A DNA stretch of 64,000 bases, from positions 1 to 64,000 of the forward strand of contig JAIQFX010000020.1 of the NCBI GenBank assembly GCA_020073005.1, given 5' to 3'. Source of the DNA: Terriglobia bacterium. GTDB taxonomy: Bacteria > Acidobacteriota > Vicinamibacteria > Vicinamibacterales > CAVVIG01. Under the pieces are notes generated by a model, which was not told where the DNA came from, did not search any database, and saw only the letters and a list, made by a program, of their open reading frames with translations. Numbering within the stretch: position 1 is the stretch's first letter; every line of letters starts with the position of its first letter. Below are positions 1-7,545 of this stretch, piece by piece. Position numbers and translations under genes: made by a program.

Positions 1-19
1 GGCATTTTTCCCTGCCGGA

Positions 20-50
20 TTGCCGAAGTACCGGCTCGCCCGGCTACAAT
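20..50 (+). promoter_or_regulatory. Possible promoter of the Rieske/cytochrome operon
   Basis: TTGCCG at 20-25 and TACAAT at 45-50, 19 bases apart, resemble sigma-70 -35 and -10 boxes. They lie about 55 bases before the first cytochrome start, which has a strong ribosome site (GGAGGG at 95-100, five bases before ATG 106). The -35 is weak and the spacing long, so this is tentative. Confidence 0.35.
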
Positions 51-105
51 CAGCTGATTAGCGACTGATTCCTTTTGGCGTCGTCTTTGCTATCGGAGGG
101 CCTCC

Positions 106-441
106 ATGACACGACTACTGACCGTTACCGCCGCCATCCTTGCGTCCGTTTTCCTTTATTCAACGTCCGCCGCCGCGCAGGACAAGGTCACGATCGGCAC
201 CGGCCTGATCAGTTCGCAGAAGTGCATCCTCTGCCACTCGATCGGCGAGCGCGGCAATAAGAAAGGTCCGCTCGACGGCATCGCCAAGAAACTGAAGCCG
301 GAAGAGATCCGCCAGTGGCTGACCAACCCGGAGGAAATGCGGGCGAAGGCCAAGGCGACCCGGACCCCGGCCATGAAGGATCCGAAGCTGACGCCGGAGC
401 AGCTGGACGCGCTCGTCACCTATCTCGAAACACTCAAATGA
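106..441 (+). CDS. Small secreted mono-heme c-type cytochrome
   Basis: A 111-residue protein with an N-terminal signal peptide (hydrophobic residues 4-18, Ala-rich cleavage region near 24). It has one heme-binding CILCH motif at residues 40-44 and a likely axial methionine at M90 in TPAM. The compact size and the C-terminal helix fit a class I cytochrome c that shuttles electrons in the periplasm. It opens an operon with a Rieske protein and cytochrome b: its TGA overlaps the next ATG as ATGA. It is probably a component of, or electron acceptor for, that quinol-oxidising complex. The start is chosen on the GGAGGG ribosome site five bases upstream. The family call is secure; its exact electron partner is inferred. 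Confidence 0.88.
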   Translation: MTRLLTVTAAILASVFLYSTSAAAQDKVTIGTGLISSQKCILCHSIGERGNKKGPLDGIAKKLKPEEIRQWLTNPEEMRAKAKATRTPAMKDPKLTPEQLDALVTYLETLK

Positions 442-884
442 CGGCGGATTTCGACCGCCGGGCCTTTCTCGACGGCCTGCTCGCGGTGGGGTTCGTCTCC
501 ACCGCGGCGGCGATGGCCTACCCGGTGGCGCGGTACCTCGTGCCGCCGGTGAGCGGTGAGCCGGAGACCGCGAGCGCGGTCGCCGCGAAGGCCAGCGAGC
601 TCAAGCCGAACTCGGGGAAGGTCTTCAAGTTCGGCAACCGGCCGGGCATCGTCGTGCGCACGCCCGAAGGCGAACTGGTGGCGTTCAGCGCCGTGTGCAC
701 GCACCTCGACTGCACGGTGCAATTCAAGGCGGACACGTCGCAGCTCTGGTGCGCGTGCCACAACGGCACGTACGACCTGGGCGGCAACGTGGTGTCCGGC
801 CCGCCGCCGCGCGGCCTCGAGAAGTTCGCCGTCAACGTGCGCGGCGAAGGCGCCGACGCGGAGATCGTCGTCTCTCGGGCGTGA
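438..884 (+). CDS. Rieske [2Fe-2S] protein of a cytochrome bc/b6f-like complex
   Basis: A 148-residue protein with a twin-arginine motif (R7-R8) followed by a hydrophobic anchor at about 11-33, so it is probably Tat-exported and membrane-anchored. The cluster boxes are intact: box I CTHLDC at 87-92 and box II CACHNG at 105-110. These give C87, H89, C105 and H108 as ligands and C92/C107 as the family disulphide. In bc complexes the Rieske centre takes the first electron from quinol and passes it to a c-type cytochrome. The start at 438 overlaps the preceding stop; a longer upstream reading in this frame would run inside the cytochrome gene and lacks a signal sequence. Cytochrome b follows six bases downstream. 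Confidence 0.93.
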   Translation: MTADFDRRAFLDGLLAVGFVSTAAAMAYPVARYLVPPVSGEPETASAVAAKASELKPNSGKVFKFGNRPGIVVRTPEGELVAFSAVCTHLDCTVQFKADTSQLWCACHNGTYDLGGNVVSGPPPRGLEKFAVNVRGEGADAEIVVSRA

Positions 885-889
885 CCGCC

Positions 890-1969
890 ATGCTGCAAAA
901 GACCATCGACTGGCTGGACGAACGCGTCGACCTGAGCGAGATCCGGCATTTCGTCGCCGAGAAGGGCGTCCCGGTTCACACGCAGAAGGTCTGGTACTAC
1001 CTCGGCGGCATGACGCTGTTCCTGTTCGGCGTCCAGGTCGCGACGGGCATCCTGCTCCTCCTTTATTACAGGCCGAGCGCCGCGGAAGCCTACGAGAGCG
1101 TCCAGTTCATCGTCACGAAGGTCGAGTTCGGCTGGCTGATTCGCAACATCCACAGCTGGTCGGCGAATCTGCTGGTCGCCCTGGCCTTCGCGCATTTCTT
1201 CAGCGTGTTCTTCCTCAAGTCGTACCGCAAGCCGCGCGAGCTGACGTGGCTGTCCGGCATCCTGCTGCTCTTCCTGATGCTGGGCTTCGGCTTCAGCGGG
1301 TATCTCTTGCCGTGGAACGAGCTGTCGTTCTTCGCGACGAAGGTCGGCACGGGCAGCGCGGGCGCGATGCCGATCATGGGCCACTTCCTGCTGCGGCTGC
1401 TGCGCGGCGGCGACGATGTCACGGGCGCGACGTTGTCGCGCTTCTACGGATTGCACGTCGCGATTCTGCCGGCGATGGCGACGGCGCTCGTCGCCGGACA
1501 TCTGCTGCTGGTCCAGCGTCAGGGCATGAGCGTGCCGCTGTCGATCGAAAAAAAGCTGAAGCCGGGCGAGAAACTGCCGCAGATGCCGTTCTTCCCGAAC
1601 TACATCATGCGCGACGTGCTCGCGTGGTACGTCCTGATCGCCGTCCTCGCGGCGCTCGCGGCGTTCTATCCGTGGGAGCTCGGCAACAAGGCGGATCCGT
1701 TCGCCGTCGTGCCGCCCGGCATCCGGCCCGAGTGGTACTTCCTCGCGGTGTTCTACACGCTGAAACTGATTCCGAGCCACATCCTGGGATTCGAGGGCGA
1801 GAAGATCGGCGTGATCGCGTTCGGCATCGTGGCGCTGTTCCTGGTCGTCGTGCCGTTCCTGGATCGGAAGTCGCTCAGAGGCGAGCGCAGTCCGGTGTTC
1901 ACCGTGCTCGCCGTGCTGGGGCTCGTGTATCTCGTGACGTTCACCATCATCGGTCACTACGCGAAGTAG
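890..1969 (+). CDS. Cytochrome b, fused b6/subunit IV type
   Basis: A 359-residue polytopic membrane protein holding both halves of cytochrome b. The first heme-ligand pair is H-x13-H (in NIHSW...FAHFF) and the second is H-x14-H (in GLHVA...AGHLL). The x14 spacing is characteristic of cytochrome b6 rather than the x13 of mitochondrial-type bc1. PEWY (in RPEWYFL) is the quinol-oxidation-site motif, so the subunit IV half is present in the same chain. It should oxidise a quinol and move electrons through two b hemes across the membrane. ATG 890 is preferred to GTG 881. It is co-transcribed with the Rieske gene and a nine-heme cytochrome, with no cytochrome c1 or f gene in view. Confidence 0.93.
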   Translation: MLQKTIDWLDERVDLSEIRHFVAEKGVPVHTQKVWYYLGGMTLFLFGVQVATGILLLLYYRPSAAEAYESVQFIVTKVEFGWLIRNIHSWSANLLVALAFAHFFSVFFLKSYRKPRELTWLSGILLLFLMLGFGFSGYLLPWNELSFFATKVGTGSAGAMPIMGHFLLRLLRGGDDVTGATLSRFYGLHVAILPAMATALVAGHLLLVQRQGMSVPLSIEKKLKPGEKLPQMPFFPNYIMRDVLAWYVLIAVLAALAAFYPWELGNKADPFAVVPPGIRPEWYFLAVFYTLKLIPSHILGFEGEKIGVIAFGIVALFLVVVPFLDRKSLRGERSPVFTVLAVLGLVYLVTFTIIGHYAK

Positions 1970-1976
1970 GCCTGAT

Positions 1977-3257
1977 ATGAGACGCGGTCTCTGCGTTCAG
2001 TTTCTCGTCGCGCTGGTTCTGGTCGCGGCGCGCGCGTCCGCGCAGCCCGCGAATTCGTGCCTGACGTGTCACGCGACGCAGCAGGACGCGCGCATCGCGT
2101 CGCCCGCCGCGCTCTTCTCGCAGCAGGACGTCCACCGCGAGCGCGGCTTCGCGTGCGCGGACTGCCACGGCGGCAACCCGGCCGCGACCGCCAAGGCGCA
2201 GGCGCACGACGCCGCGAAGGGCTACAAAGGCAAGCCGACCGGACCGCAGATCATCGCGACGTGCGCGCGCTGCCACAGCGACGCCGAGCTGATGCGCCGC
2301 TTCGCGCCCAAGCAGCGCGTCGACCAGGCGACCGAGTACGCGACGAGCGTGCACGGCAAGCGCCTCGCGTCGGGCGACACCAACGTCGCGACGTGCGTCA
2401 GCTGCCACGGCGCCCACGGCATCCGCCTCGTGTCGGACGCCAAGTCGCCCGTGTTCCCCACCAACGTCGCCACGACGTGCGCGAACTGCCACGCGGACGC
2501 GAAGCGCATGGCGGGCTACAAGCTGCCGGACGGCTCGCCGCTGCCCACGCATCAGCTCGCCGACTATCAGACGAGCGTGCACTACAACGCGCTGACCAAG
2601 GGCAACGATCTGTCGGCGCCGACGTGCAACGACTGCCACGGGAATCACGGCGCGGTGCCGCCGGGCGTCGGCGCGATCGCGAACGTGTGCGGCTCGTGCC
2701 ACGCCGTCTTCGCCGAGAAATTCGCGACGAGCGTGCACAAGCAGATCTTCGACAAGGGCTGCGTCGAGTGCCACAGCAACCACGCCGTGCAGAAGCCGTC
2801 GGACGCGATGCTCGGCGTGACCGGCAAGGGCATCTGCCAGCCCTGCCACACGGCCGAGGACAAAGGCGACAAGGGCGCCGCGGCCGCCGAAACGATGCGG
2901 ACCGAGTTCGAGCAGCTCAAGGCCGCCATCGACACGTCGCACGCGCTGATCGCGCGCGTCAAGAACGCGGGCATCGAAGTCAGCGATCAGGAGCTGGCGC
3001 TGCGCGAGGCCGCCACGAAGCTGACGCTCGCCCACACGGAAATGCACGCGTTCGAACCGACGCTGGTCGCGCCCATCATCGCGGACGGCACGAAGATCGC
3101 CGCGGCCGTCGACGTGGCGGGCCAGAAGGGCGTCAGCGAGCTGGAGTTCCGCCGCCGCGGTCTCGCGTGGTCGCTCGCCGCGATCGTGCTCGTCGTCGTG
3201 GGGCTGGCGTTGAAGGTCAGGCAGATCGATCAACGACGTCAGAAGTCTGACGTGTGA
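1977..3257 (+). CDS. Nine-heme c-type cytochrome with C-terminal membrane anchor
   Basis: A 426-residue protein with a signal peptide (cleavage after about residue 22). Nine CxxCH motifs are visible in order: CLTCH (28-32), CADCH, CARCH, CVSCH, CANCH, CNDCH, CGSCH, CVECH, CQPCH. The SVH/HxNH spacing resembles decaheme/NrfH-NapC-like multiheme proteins. After the hemes come a helical region of about 100 residues and a single C-terminal transmembrane helix (LAAIVLVVVGLAL) with a basic tail. It starts seven bases after cytochrome b, so it probably replaces cytochrome c1/f as the electron acceptor of this complex. Which terminal acceptor it serves cannot be told from sequence. Confidence 0.9.
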   Translation: MRRGLCVQFLVALVLVAARASAQPANSCLTCHATQQDARIASPAALFSQQDVHRERGFACADCHGGNPAATAKAQAHDAAKGYKGKPTGPQIIATCARCHSDAELMRRFAPKQRVDQATEYATSVHGKRLASGDTNVATCVSCHGAHGIRLVSDAKSPVFPTNVATTCANCHADAKRMAGYKLPDGSPLPTHQLADYQTSVHYNALTKGNDLSAPTCNDCHGNHGAVPPGVGAIANVCGSCHAVFAEKFATSVHKQIFDKGCVECHSNHAVQKPSDAMLGVTGKGICQPCHTAEDKGDKGAAAAETMRTEFEQLKAAIDTSHALIARVKNAGIEVSDQELALREAATKLTLAHTEMHAFEPTLVAPIIADGTKIAAAVDVAGQKGVSELEFRRRGLAWSLAAIVLVVVGLALKVRQIDQRRQKSDV

Positions 3258-3278
3258 AGGCTGAAGTGGTCGCTCGGT

Positions 3279-5033
3279 ATGGACGACCGCCTTTCGCGCC
3301 TCGAATCCACCGTCCGCCGGCTTGAAGAGCGCCTCGCCTCGCTCGAACGCGAGCGCGGCGCCTACGTCGCCGGCGCCCCCGGAGCAGTCGAGCCGCCCGC
3401 CGACGAAGAAGAGGCGGCCCCGCGCCTCGCGCGCGACGAGTTCGTCACCATCCTCTCGTACATCGGCCGCACGCTCGTCGCGCTGGGCGGCGCGTACCTG
3501 CTGCGGGCGCTCACGGACTCCGCGATCCTTCCGCAGGCGGCCGGCATCGCGCTGGGCCTGGCGTACGCGCTGTCGTGGCTCGTCTTCGCCGACCGCGCGG
3601 GCGCGCCGGCGCGGGCGCCCGTGGCGTCCGGCTTCCCTGGCCGCCGGAGCGCGGTGCGCGAAGGCGGCAGCCGGACCGCTCCCGTCAACGCGGCGTTCCA
3701 CGGGATCGTGTTCGCGATCATCGCGTTCCCGCTGCTGTGGGAAGCCACGGTCAAGTTCAAGTTCCTCGGCCCCGAGGCGACCGCGCTCGCCCTGACGCTC
3801 GTGACCGCGGTCGCGTTCGGCGTCGCGATCCACCGGCGCCTTCAGGCGCTCGCCTGGATCGTCGTCGGCGCGGCGCTGCCGATCTCTCTCGCCCTGATCG
3901 CCTCGACGGCGGTCGTCGTGCCGTTCGCGGTGTTTCTGGTGCTGCTCGGCGTCGCGACGTTGTGGCTCGGCTACGCGCTCCACTGGGTCTGGCTGCGCTG
4001 GCCCGTCGCGCTGATCGCCGACGTCGTCGTCTACGCGCTGACCCTGCGCGTGTCGAACGGCGCGTGGGCCGAGTCGCCGCTGCGCGTCCTCGGCGTGCAG
4101 ATGCTGCTGCTGAACGGCTATCTCGCGAGCATCGTCGTGCGGACGCTGTTTCGCGCCCGCGACGTGATCGGATTCGAGATCGTGCAGACGATCGCCGTCC
4201 TCGCGGCGGGCTTCGGCGGCGCCGTCTACGTCGCGCAGTCGACGGGATCCGGCGTCGCGACGCTGGCGCTCATCAATCTGGCGTTCGGCGCGGGCTGCTA
4301 CGCCGTGGCGTTCGCGTTCATCGCGCGGCGGCAGGGACTGCGCCGGAACTTCCACTTCTACACGGCGCTCGGACTGATCCTGATTCTCGTGAGCAGCCGG
4401 CTGCTGCTCGGCGACGCCGCGCTCTCCGCCGCCTGCGCCGCGCTCGCGCTCGTCTCCACCTGGGGCGCGCGGCGGGTCGATCGCGTGTCGCTCGCCATTC
4501 ACGGCGCGATCTACGTCATCGTGGCCGGCGCCGTCTCCGGGTTGCTGACGTCGGCGGGCTACGCGCTCATCGGCTCCGCGGCCAGCGCCTGGAGTCCGTT
4601 CACGACGTCCGCGCTGATCGTGCTCGTGACGTCGGCCGTGTGCTGGGCGCTGCCGTCGGCCGACGGCCGGCCGTACGCGCGACTGCCGCGGCTGGTCGTC
4701 GCGATCGTGTTTGTCTGGTCGGCGGGCGGAAGTCTGGTCGCGCTGCTGACGCCGGTGGTGTCGGGCGTGCCAGGCGCAGGCGCCGACGCGGGCGTCGTCG
4801 CGACGGTGCGCACGACGGTGCTCGCGGGCGCCGCCGTCTTTCTCGCGTGGACCACGCGCTACCAGCGCTTCCGCGAATCGGCGTGGCTGCTCTATCCCGT
4901 GCTGGTGATCGGCGGGCTCAAGCTGCTCGCCGAAGATCTGCCGCGCTCGCGGCCCGCCACGCTGTTCATCGCGTTCGCGCTCTACGGCGGCGCGCTGATC
5001 GCCGCCCCGCGTCTCGTGAACCGGCGCGCCTGA
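3279..5033 (+). CDS. Multi-pass membrane protein, DUF2339-like
   Basis: A 584-residue protein. The first 30 residues form a short charged coiled coil (LSRLESTVRRLEERLASLER), then come an acidic linker and about a dozen or more hydrophobic helices filling the rest. A coiled-coil head followed by a very hydrophobic body is the layout of DUF2339 proteins, whose function is unknown; I have not been able to confirm the family. It begins 21 bases after the nine-heme cytochrome on the same strand and could be in the same transcript, but nothing in it binds heme or looks redox-active. No catalytic motif is seen. Confidence 0.65.
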   Translation: MDDRLSRLESTVRRLEERLASLERERGAYVAGAPGAVEPPADEEEAAPRLARDEFVTILSYIGRTLVALGGAYLLRALTDSAILPQAAGIALGLAYALSWLVFADRAGAPARAPVASGFPGRRSAVREGGSRTAPVNAAFHGIVFAIIAFPLLWEATVKFKFLGPEATALALTLVTAVAFGVAIHRRLQALAWIVVGAALPISLALIASTAVVVPFAVFLVLLGVATLWLGYALHWVWLRWPVALIADVVVYALTLRVSNGAWAESPLRVLGVQMLLLNGYLASIVVRTLFRARDVIGFEIVQTIAVLAAGFGGAVYVAQSTGSGVATLALINLAFGAGCYAVAFAFIARRQGLRRNFHFYTALGLILILVSSRLLLGDAALSAACAALALVSTWGARRVDRVSLAIHGAIYVIVAGAVSGLLTSAGYALIGSAASAWSPFTTSALIVLVTSAVCWALPSADGRPYARLPRLVVAIVFVWSAGGSLVALLTPVVSGVPGAGADAGVVATVRTTVLAGAAVFLAWTTRYQRFRESAWLLYPVLVIGGLKLLAEDLPRSRPATLFIAFALYGGALIAAPRLVNRRA

Positions 5034-5051
5034 CGTTGACGAGATCGGGTG

Positions 5052-5546
5052 ATGCCCATTCACATCCTCGTCACCGGCGGCACCTTCGACAAGCAGTACA
5101 ACGAGCTCACCGGCGCCCTCGCGTTCGGCGGGACGCATCTGCCCGAGATGCTGCGCCTCGGGCGATCGCGCGTCGACGTGGCGATCACGACGCTGATGAT
5201 GATCGACAGCCTGGACATGACCGCCGCCGATCGCGCGCGGATCGTCCAGCAGTGCCGCGAGATTGCCGAGCCGCGGATCGTCGTCACGCACGGCACCGAT
5301 ACGATGGTGGAGACGGCGGCCGCCCTCGCGACGGCGGCACCGCCGCTCGGCGCGAAGACAATCGTCCTGACCGGCGCGATGGTGCCCTACGCGTTCGGCA
5401 GCTCGGACGGCCTGTTCAATCTCGGGAGCGCGCTGTCGTTCGTCCAGGTGCTGCCGCCCGGCGTCTACCTCGCGATGAACGGGCGGTACTTCACGTGGGA
5501 TCGCGTGCGGAAGAATCGAGAGACGGGAGTGTTCGAGGCGTTATGA
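5052..5546 (+). CDS. Single-domain asparaginase-like protein
   Basis: A 164-residue protein matching only the N-terminal domain of the L-asparaginase family. TGGTFD (start of strand 1, with the nucleophile-type Thr), a following Tyr, and HGTDTM (the second Thr-Asp pair) are all present, as is TGAM. The C-terminal domain of classical enzymes (about 330 residues) is absent, and so is the usual late catalytic Lys. Stand-alone proteins of this length exist in bacteria, so this is not necessarily a truncation. ATG 5052 is used; GTG 5049 is the only nearby alternative. Its stop overlaps the start of the M20 peptidase (ATGA), so the two are translationally coupled. Confidence 0.8.
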   Translation: MPIHILVTGGTFDKQYNELTGALAFGGTHLPEMLRLGRSRVDVAITTLMMIDSLDMTAADRARIVQQCREIAEPRIVVTHGTDTMVETAAALATAAPPLGAKTIVLTGAMVPYAFGSSDGLFNLGSALSFVQVLPPGVYLAMNGRYFTWDRVRKNRETGVFEAL

Positions 5547-6967
5547 CCGACGAACGAAATGAACCACTGAGGACACGGAGGGTACGGAGGATGGGAAGTG
5601 TGATCTCCTGCCTCGCGGCCTTCGTCTTCGTTTCTTCCCTATTCCCTTCTTCCTCCGTGTCCTCTGTGTCCTCCGTGGTTGCTCTTCTTGCCCAAGCGCC
5701 GGACGAAGCGACGCGCCTGCTCCAGGAGTACGTCCGCCTCGATACCTCGAATCCGCCTGGCGACACGCGCAAGACCGCCGACTTCCTCGCGGGCGTGCTC
5801 GAGCGCGAGGGGATCCCGGTCACGCGCTACGAGTCAGAGCCGGGCAAGGCGATCGTGTACGGCCGCCTCACGGCGACGGTCTCTCCTCCGGCCGGCAACG
5901 CCATCGTGCTGCTGCACCACATGGACGTCGTGCCCGCCGATCGCGCGCAGTGGAAAACGGATCCGTTCACGCCGACAATCCGCGACAACGAGTTGTGGGG
6001 CCGCGGCGCGTTCGACATGAAGGGCCAGGGTGTCGCGCAGCTGATGGCGTTCCTGATGCTGAAGCGGCAGCGCGTGCCGCTGGCGCGCGACGTGATTCTG
6101 CTCGCGGAGCCGGACGAGGAAGTCGGCGGCGCCGCCGGCGCGCGGTGGATGATCGCGAACCACTACGCCGAGCTCGATCCCGAGTACGTGATCGACGAAG
6201 GCGGGTTCGGCAGCCGCGAGATGTTCGCGCCGGGGAAGCTCGTCTTCGGCATTTCGGTCGCGGAAAAGAAGATCGTCTGGCTCAAGATCCGCGCCGAAGG
6301 CATCGCCGGCCACGGCAGCCAGCCGATCGAGCAGAACGCGAACGATCATCTGGTCAACGCGCTGCAGCGGCTGCTCGCCGAACCGCCCGGCGCCCGCAAC
6401 GTGCCGGCAAAGGACAGCATCGTCGAGATCATGAGAACGCGCGTCGGCGCGCTGGCGCAAAACAAGTTCACCAACGCCATTCAGCGATCGACCATCTCGC
6501 TGACGTGGTTCACATCGGGCGTCGGCGATCCGCCGAAGATCAACGTCATCCCGTCGATTGCCGAAGCGGGCCTCGACTGCCGCGTGCTGCCGGGCACGAC
6601 GCGCGATCAGTGGATTGCGGACGTCCGCCGGCGGCTCGGCGATCCCGCGCTGAAGATCGAAGTCGTCAACGAGTCCGACGATCCGATCGTGACGCCGCAG
6701 GACACCGCGCTCTATCGGAATCTGGAGTCCGCCATCCTTCGCCGCCATCCCGAGGCGATCGTGACGCCGATCCTGATCCCGTACGGCACCGACTCGAACG
6801 CGTTCCGCCCGAAGGGCGTGAAGAGCTACGGCGTCTTCCCGGCGATTCTGCCCGCGGACGCCGTCGCGCAGATGCACGGCGACGCCGAGCGTATGCCGCT
6901 CGACGCCGTCGCCGAAGCGGCGCAGGTGCTCTTCGACGCGCTGCGCGCAACCGTGGAACAGAAGTAG
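5543..6967 (+). CDS. Secreted M20 family metallopeptidase
   Basis: About 474 residues. The body is a di-zinc M20 peptidase: HHMDVVP (His and Asp ligands), GAFDMKG, EPDEEVGG (general base and ligand Glu), and a dimerisation insert containing GHGSQP. The N-terminus is odd: residues 1-16 and the hydrophobic signal region (SSLFPSSSVSSVSSVV) are encoded by inverted copies of a CACGGAGG tandem repeat rather than by ordinary coding sequence. ATG 5543 overlaps the asparaginase stop; ATG 5591 (MGSVIS) is an alternative that gives a cleaner signal peptide. It probably removes amino acids from periplasmic peptides, or deacylates amino acids. The substrate cannot be read from sequence. Confidence 0.87.
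   Translation: MTDERNEPLRTRRVRRMGSVISCLAAFVFVSSLFPSSSVSSVSSVVALLAQAPDEATRLLQEYVRLDTSNPPGDTRKTADFLAGVLEREGIPVTRYESEPGKAIVYGRLTATVSPPAGNAIVLLHHMDVVPADRAQWKTDPFTPTIRDNELWGRGAFDMKGQGVAQLMAFLMLKRQRVPLARDVILLAEPDEEVGGAAGARWMIANHYAELDPEYVIDEGGFGSREMFAPGKLVFGISVAEKKIVWLKIRAEGIAGHGSQPIEQNANDHLVNALQRLLAEPPGARNVPAKDSIVEIMRTRVGALAQNKFTNAIQRSTISLTWFTSGVGDPPKINVIPSIAEAGLDCRVLPGTTRDQWIADVRRRLGDPALKIEVVNESDDPIVTPQDTALYRNLESAILRRHPEAIVTPILIPYGTDSNAFRPKGVKSYGVFPAILPADAVAQMHGDAERMPLDAVAEAAQVLFDALRATVEQK
5561..5680 (+). repeat. Inverted pair of CACGGAGG tandem repeats inside the M20 signal-peptide region
   Basis: The left block at 5561-5590 (units like GGACACGGAG and GGTACGGAGG) is answered at 5651-5680 by the reverse complement (CCTCCGTGT, CCTCTGTGT, CCTCCGTGG). 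The same repeat occurs at 19941, 23088, 55684, 55850 and 62800. Here it is translated as part of a real protein. Confidence 0.85.
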
Positions 6968-6986
6968 CGCGAAGGCCCTTGCCGCC

Positions 6987-7469
6987 CTACAACCTGTCGA
7001 TCGCCTCAATCTGCGACAGGTGGTGAATCTCGTGACCGGCGATCTGATGCAGGATCCAGTCGACCGTCAGCGCGCCGTATTCGGGATGCGCGAGCGGCGT
7101 CGCGCGTTCGGCCGGCGATAGCGACTCGAACATCGAGCGGTTCATCGCGACGAGCGCGAGGAAGACGTCGAGCGCGTCGCGGCCGCTCAGGCCGCGTTCG
7201 AACCCGACCCACGCTTCCTGATCGAAATTCTGCGCGATGTAGTTCGGCGTGGCGAGGGCCATCCGCGCGCGCGTGCCGAGCGCGAGCTCGGCCTGCGCGA
7301 GATGAATCAGCACCTGCCGCGCCGTCCACTTGCCCGGCGCGTAGCTGCGCTCGAACTGCGCGGCCGTCCAGTTGCCCGCGATCGCCCGGTAGCGGGCCGC
7401 CGACTCGCGCATGGCGAGAAGCGGATCACGGTTGCCGAGGTCGGAGGAATAGGGAGTCGTTGGTGGCAT
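6987..7469 (-). CDS. DinB-like metal-binding four-helix protein
   Basis: A 160-residue protein with DinB/YfiT features: HLAQAE near residue 56 and a C-terminal HEIHH motif give the three-histidine metal site. The YAPGKWTARQVLIHL segment is typical of the first two helices. Members include thiol-dependent transferases and damage-inducible proteins; the reaction here is unknown. The gene converges with the M20 peptidase (17 bases between their ends). Its upstream side is a block of GGGTTCA-type tandem repeats shared with the end of the neighbouring ADOP gene. Confidence 0.85.
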   Translation of the reverse strand: MPPTTPYSSDLGNRDPLLAMRESAARYRAIAGNWTAAQFERSYAPGKWTARQVLIHLAQAELALGTRARMALATPNYIAQNFDQEAWVGFERGLSGRDALDVFLALVAMNRSMFESLSPAERATPLAHPEYGALTVDWILHQIAGHEIHHLSQIEAIDRL

Positions 7470-7485
7470 GCCAACGATCTTACTA

Positions 7486-7545
7486 TTCCGGATTCAGGGT
7501 GCCGGGTACCGGGTTCAGGATTCTTGGTTCAGGTTCCTGGTTCAC
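7486..7545. repeat. Tandem repeat, GGGTTCAGG / GGTTCCTGG units
   Basis: Degenerate 7-9 base units (GATTCAGGGT, CCGGGTTCAGG, TTGGTTCAGG, TTCCTGGTTCA) fill the gap between dinB and the ADOP gene. On the minus strand the last unit supplies the TGA stop of the ADOP gene (7542-7544). Related blocks lie at 40231-40270 and 46369-46391. Confidence 0.8.

Noticed and set aside
1947-5291. A 1,114-residue open frame on the minus strand across the cytochrome and membrane-protein genes
   Set aside because: It is antisense to clear genes, extremely rich in Arg/Asp/His, has no domain and is explained by high third-position GC. Similar shadows at 518-1957 (minus) and 18804-20696, 20808-22679, 41606-44650 and 44986-46440 (plus) were dropped for the same reason.
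5052-5546. Truncated asparaginase pseudogene
   Set aside because: Stand-alone N-terminal-domain asparaginase-like proteins of this length are known, and the gene is intact and translationally coupled to its neighbour.
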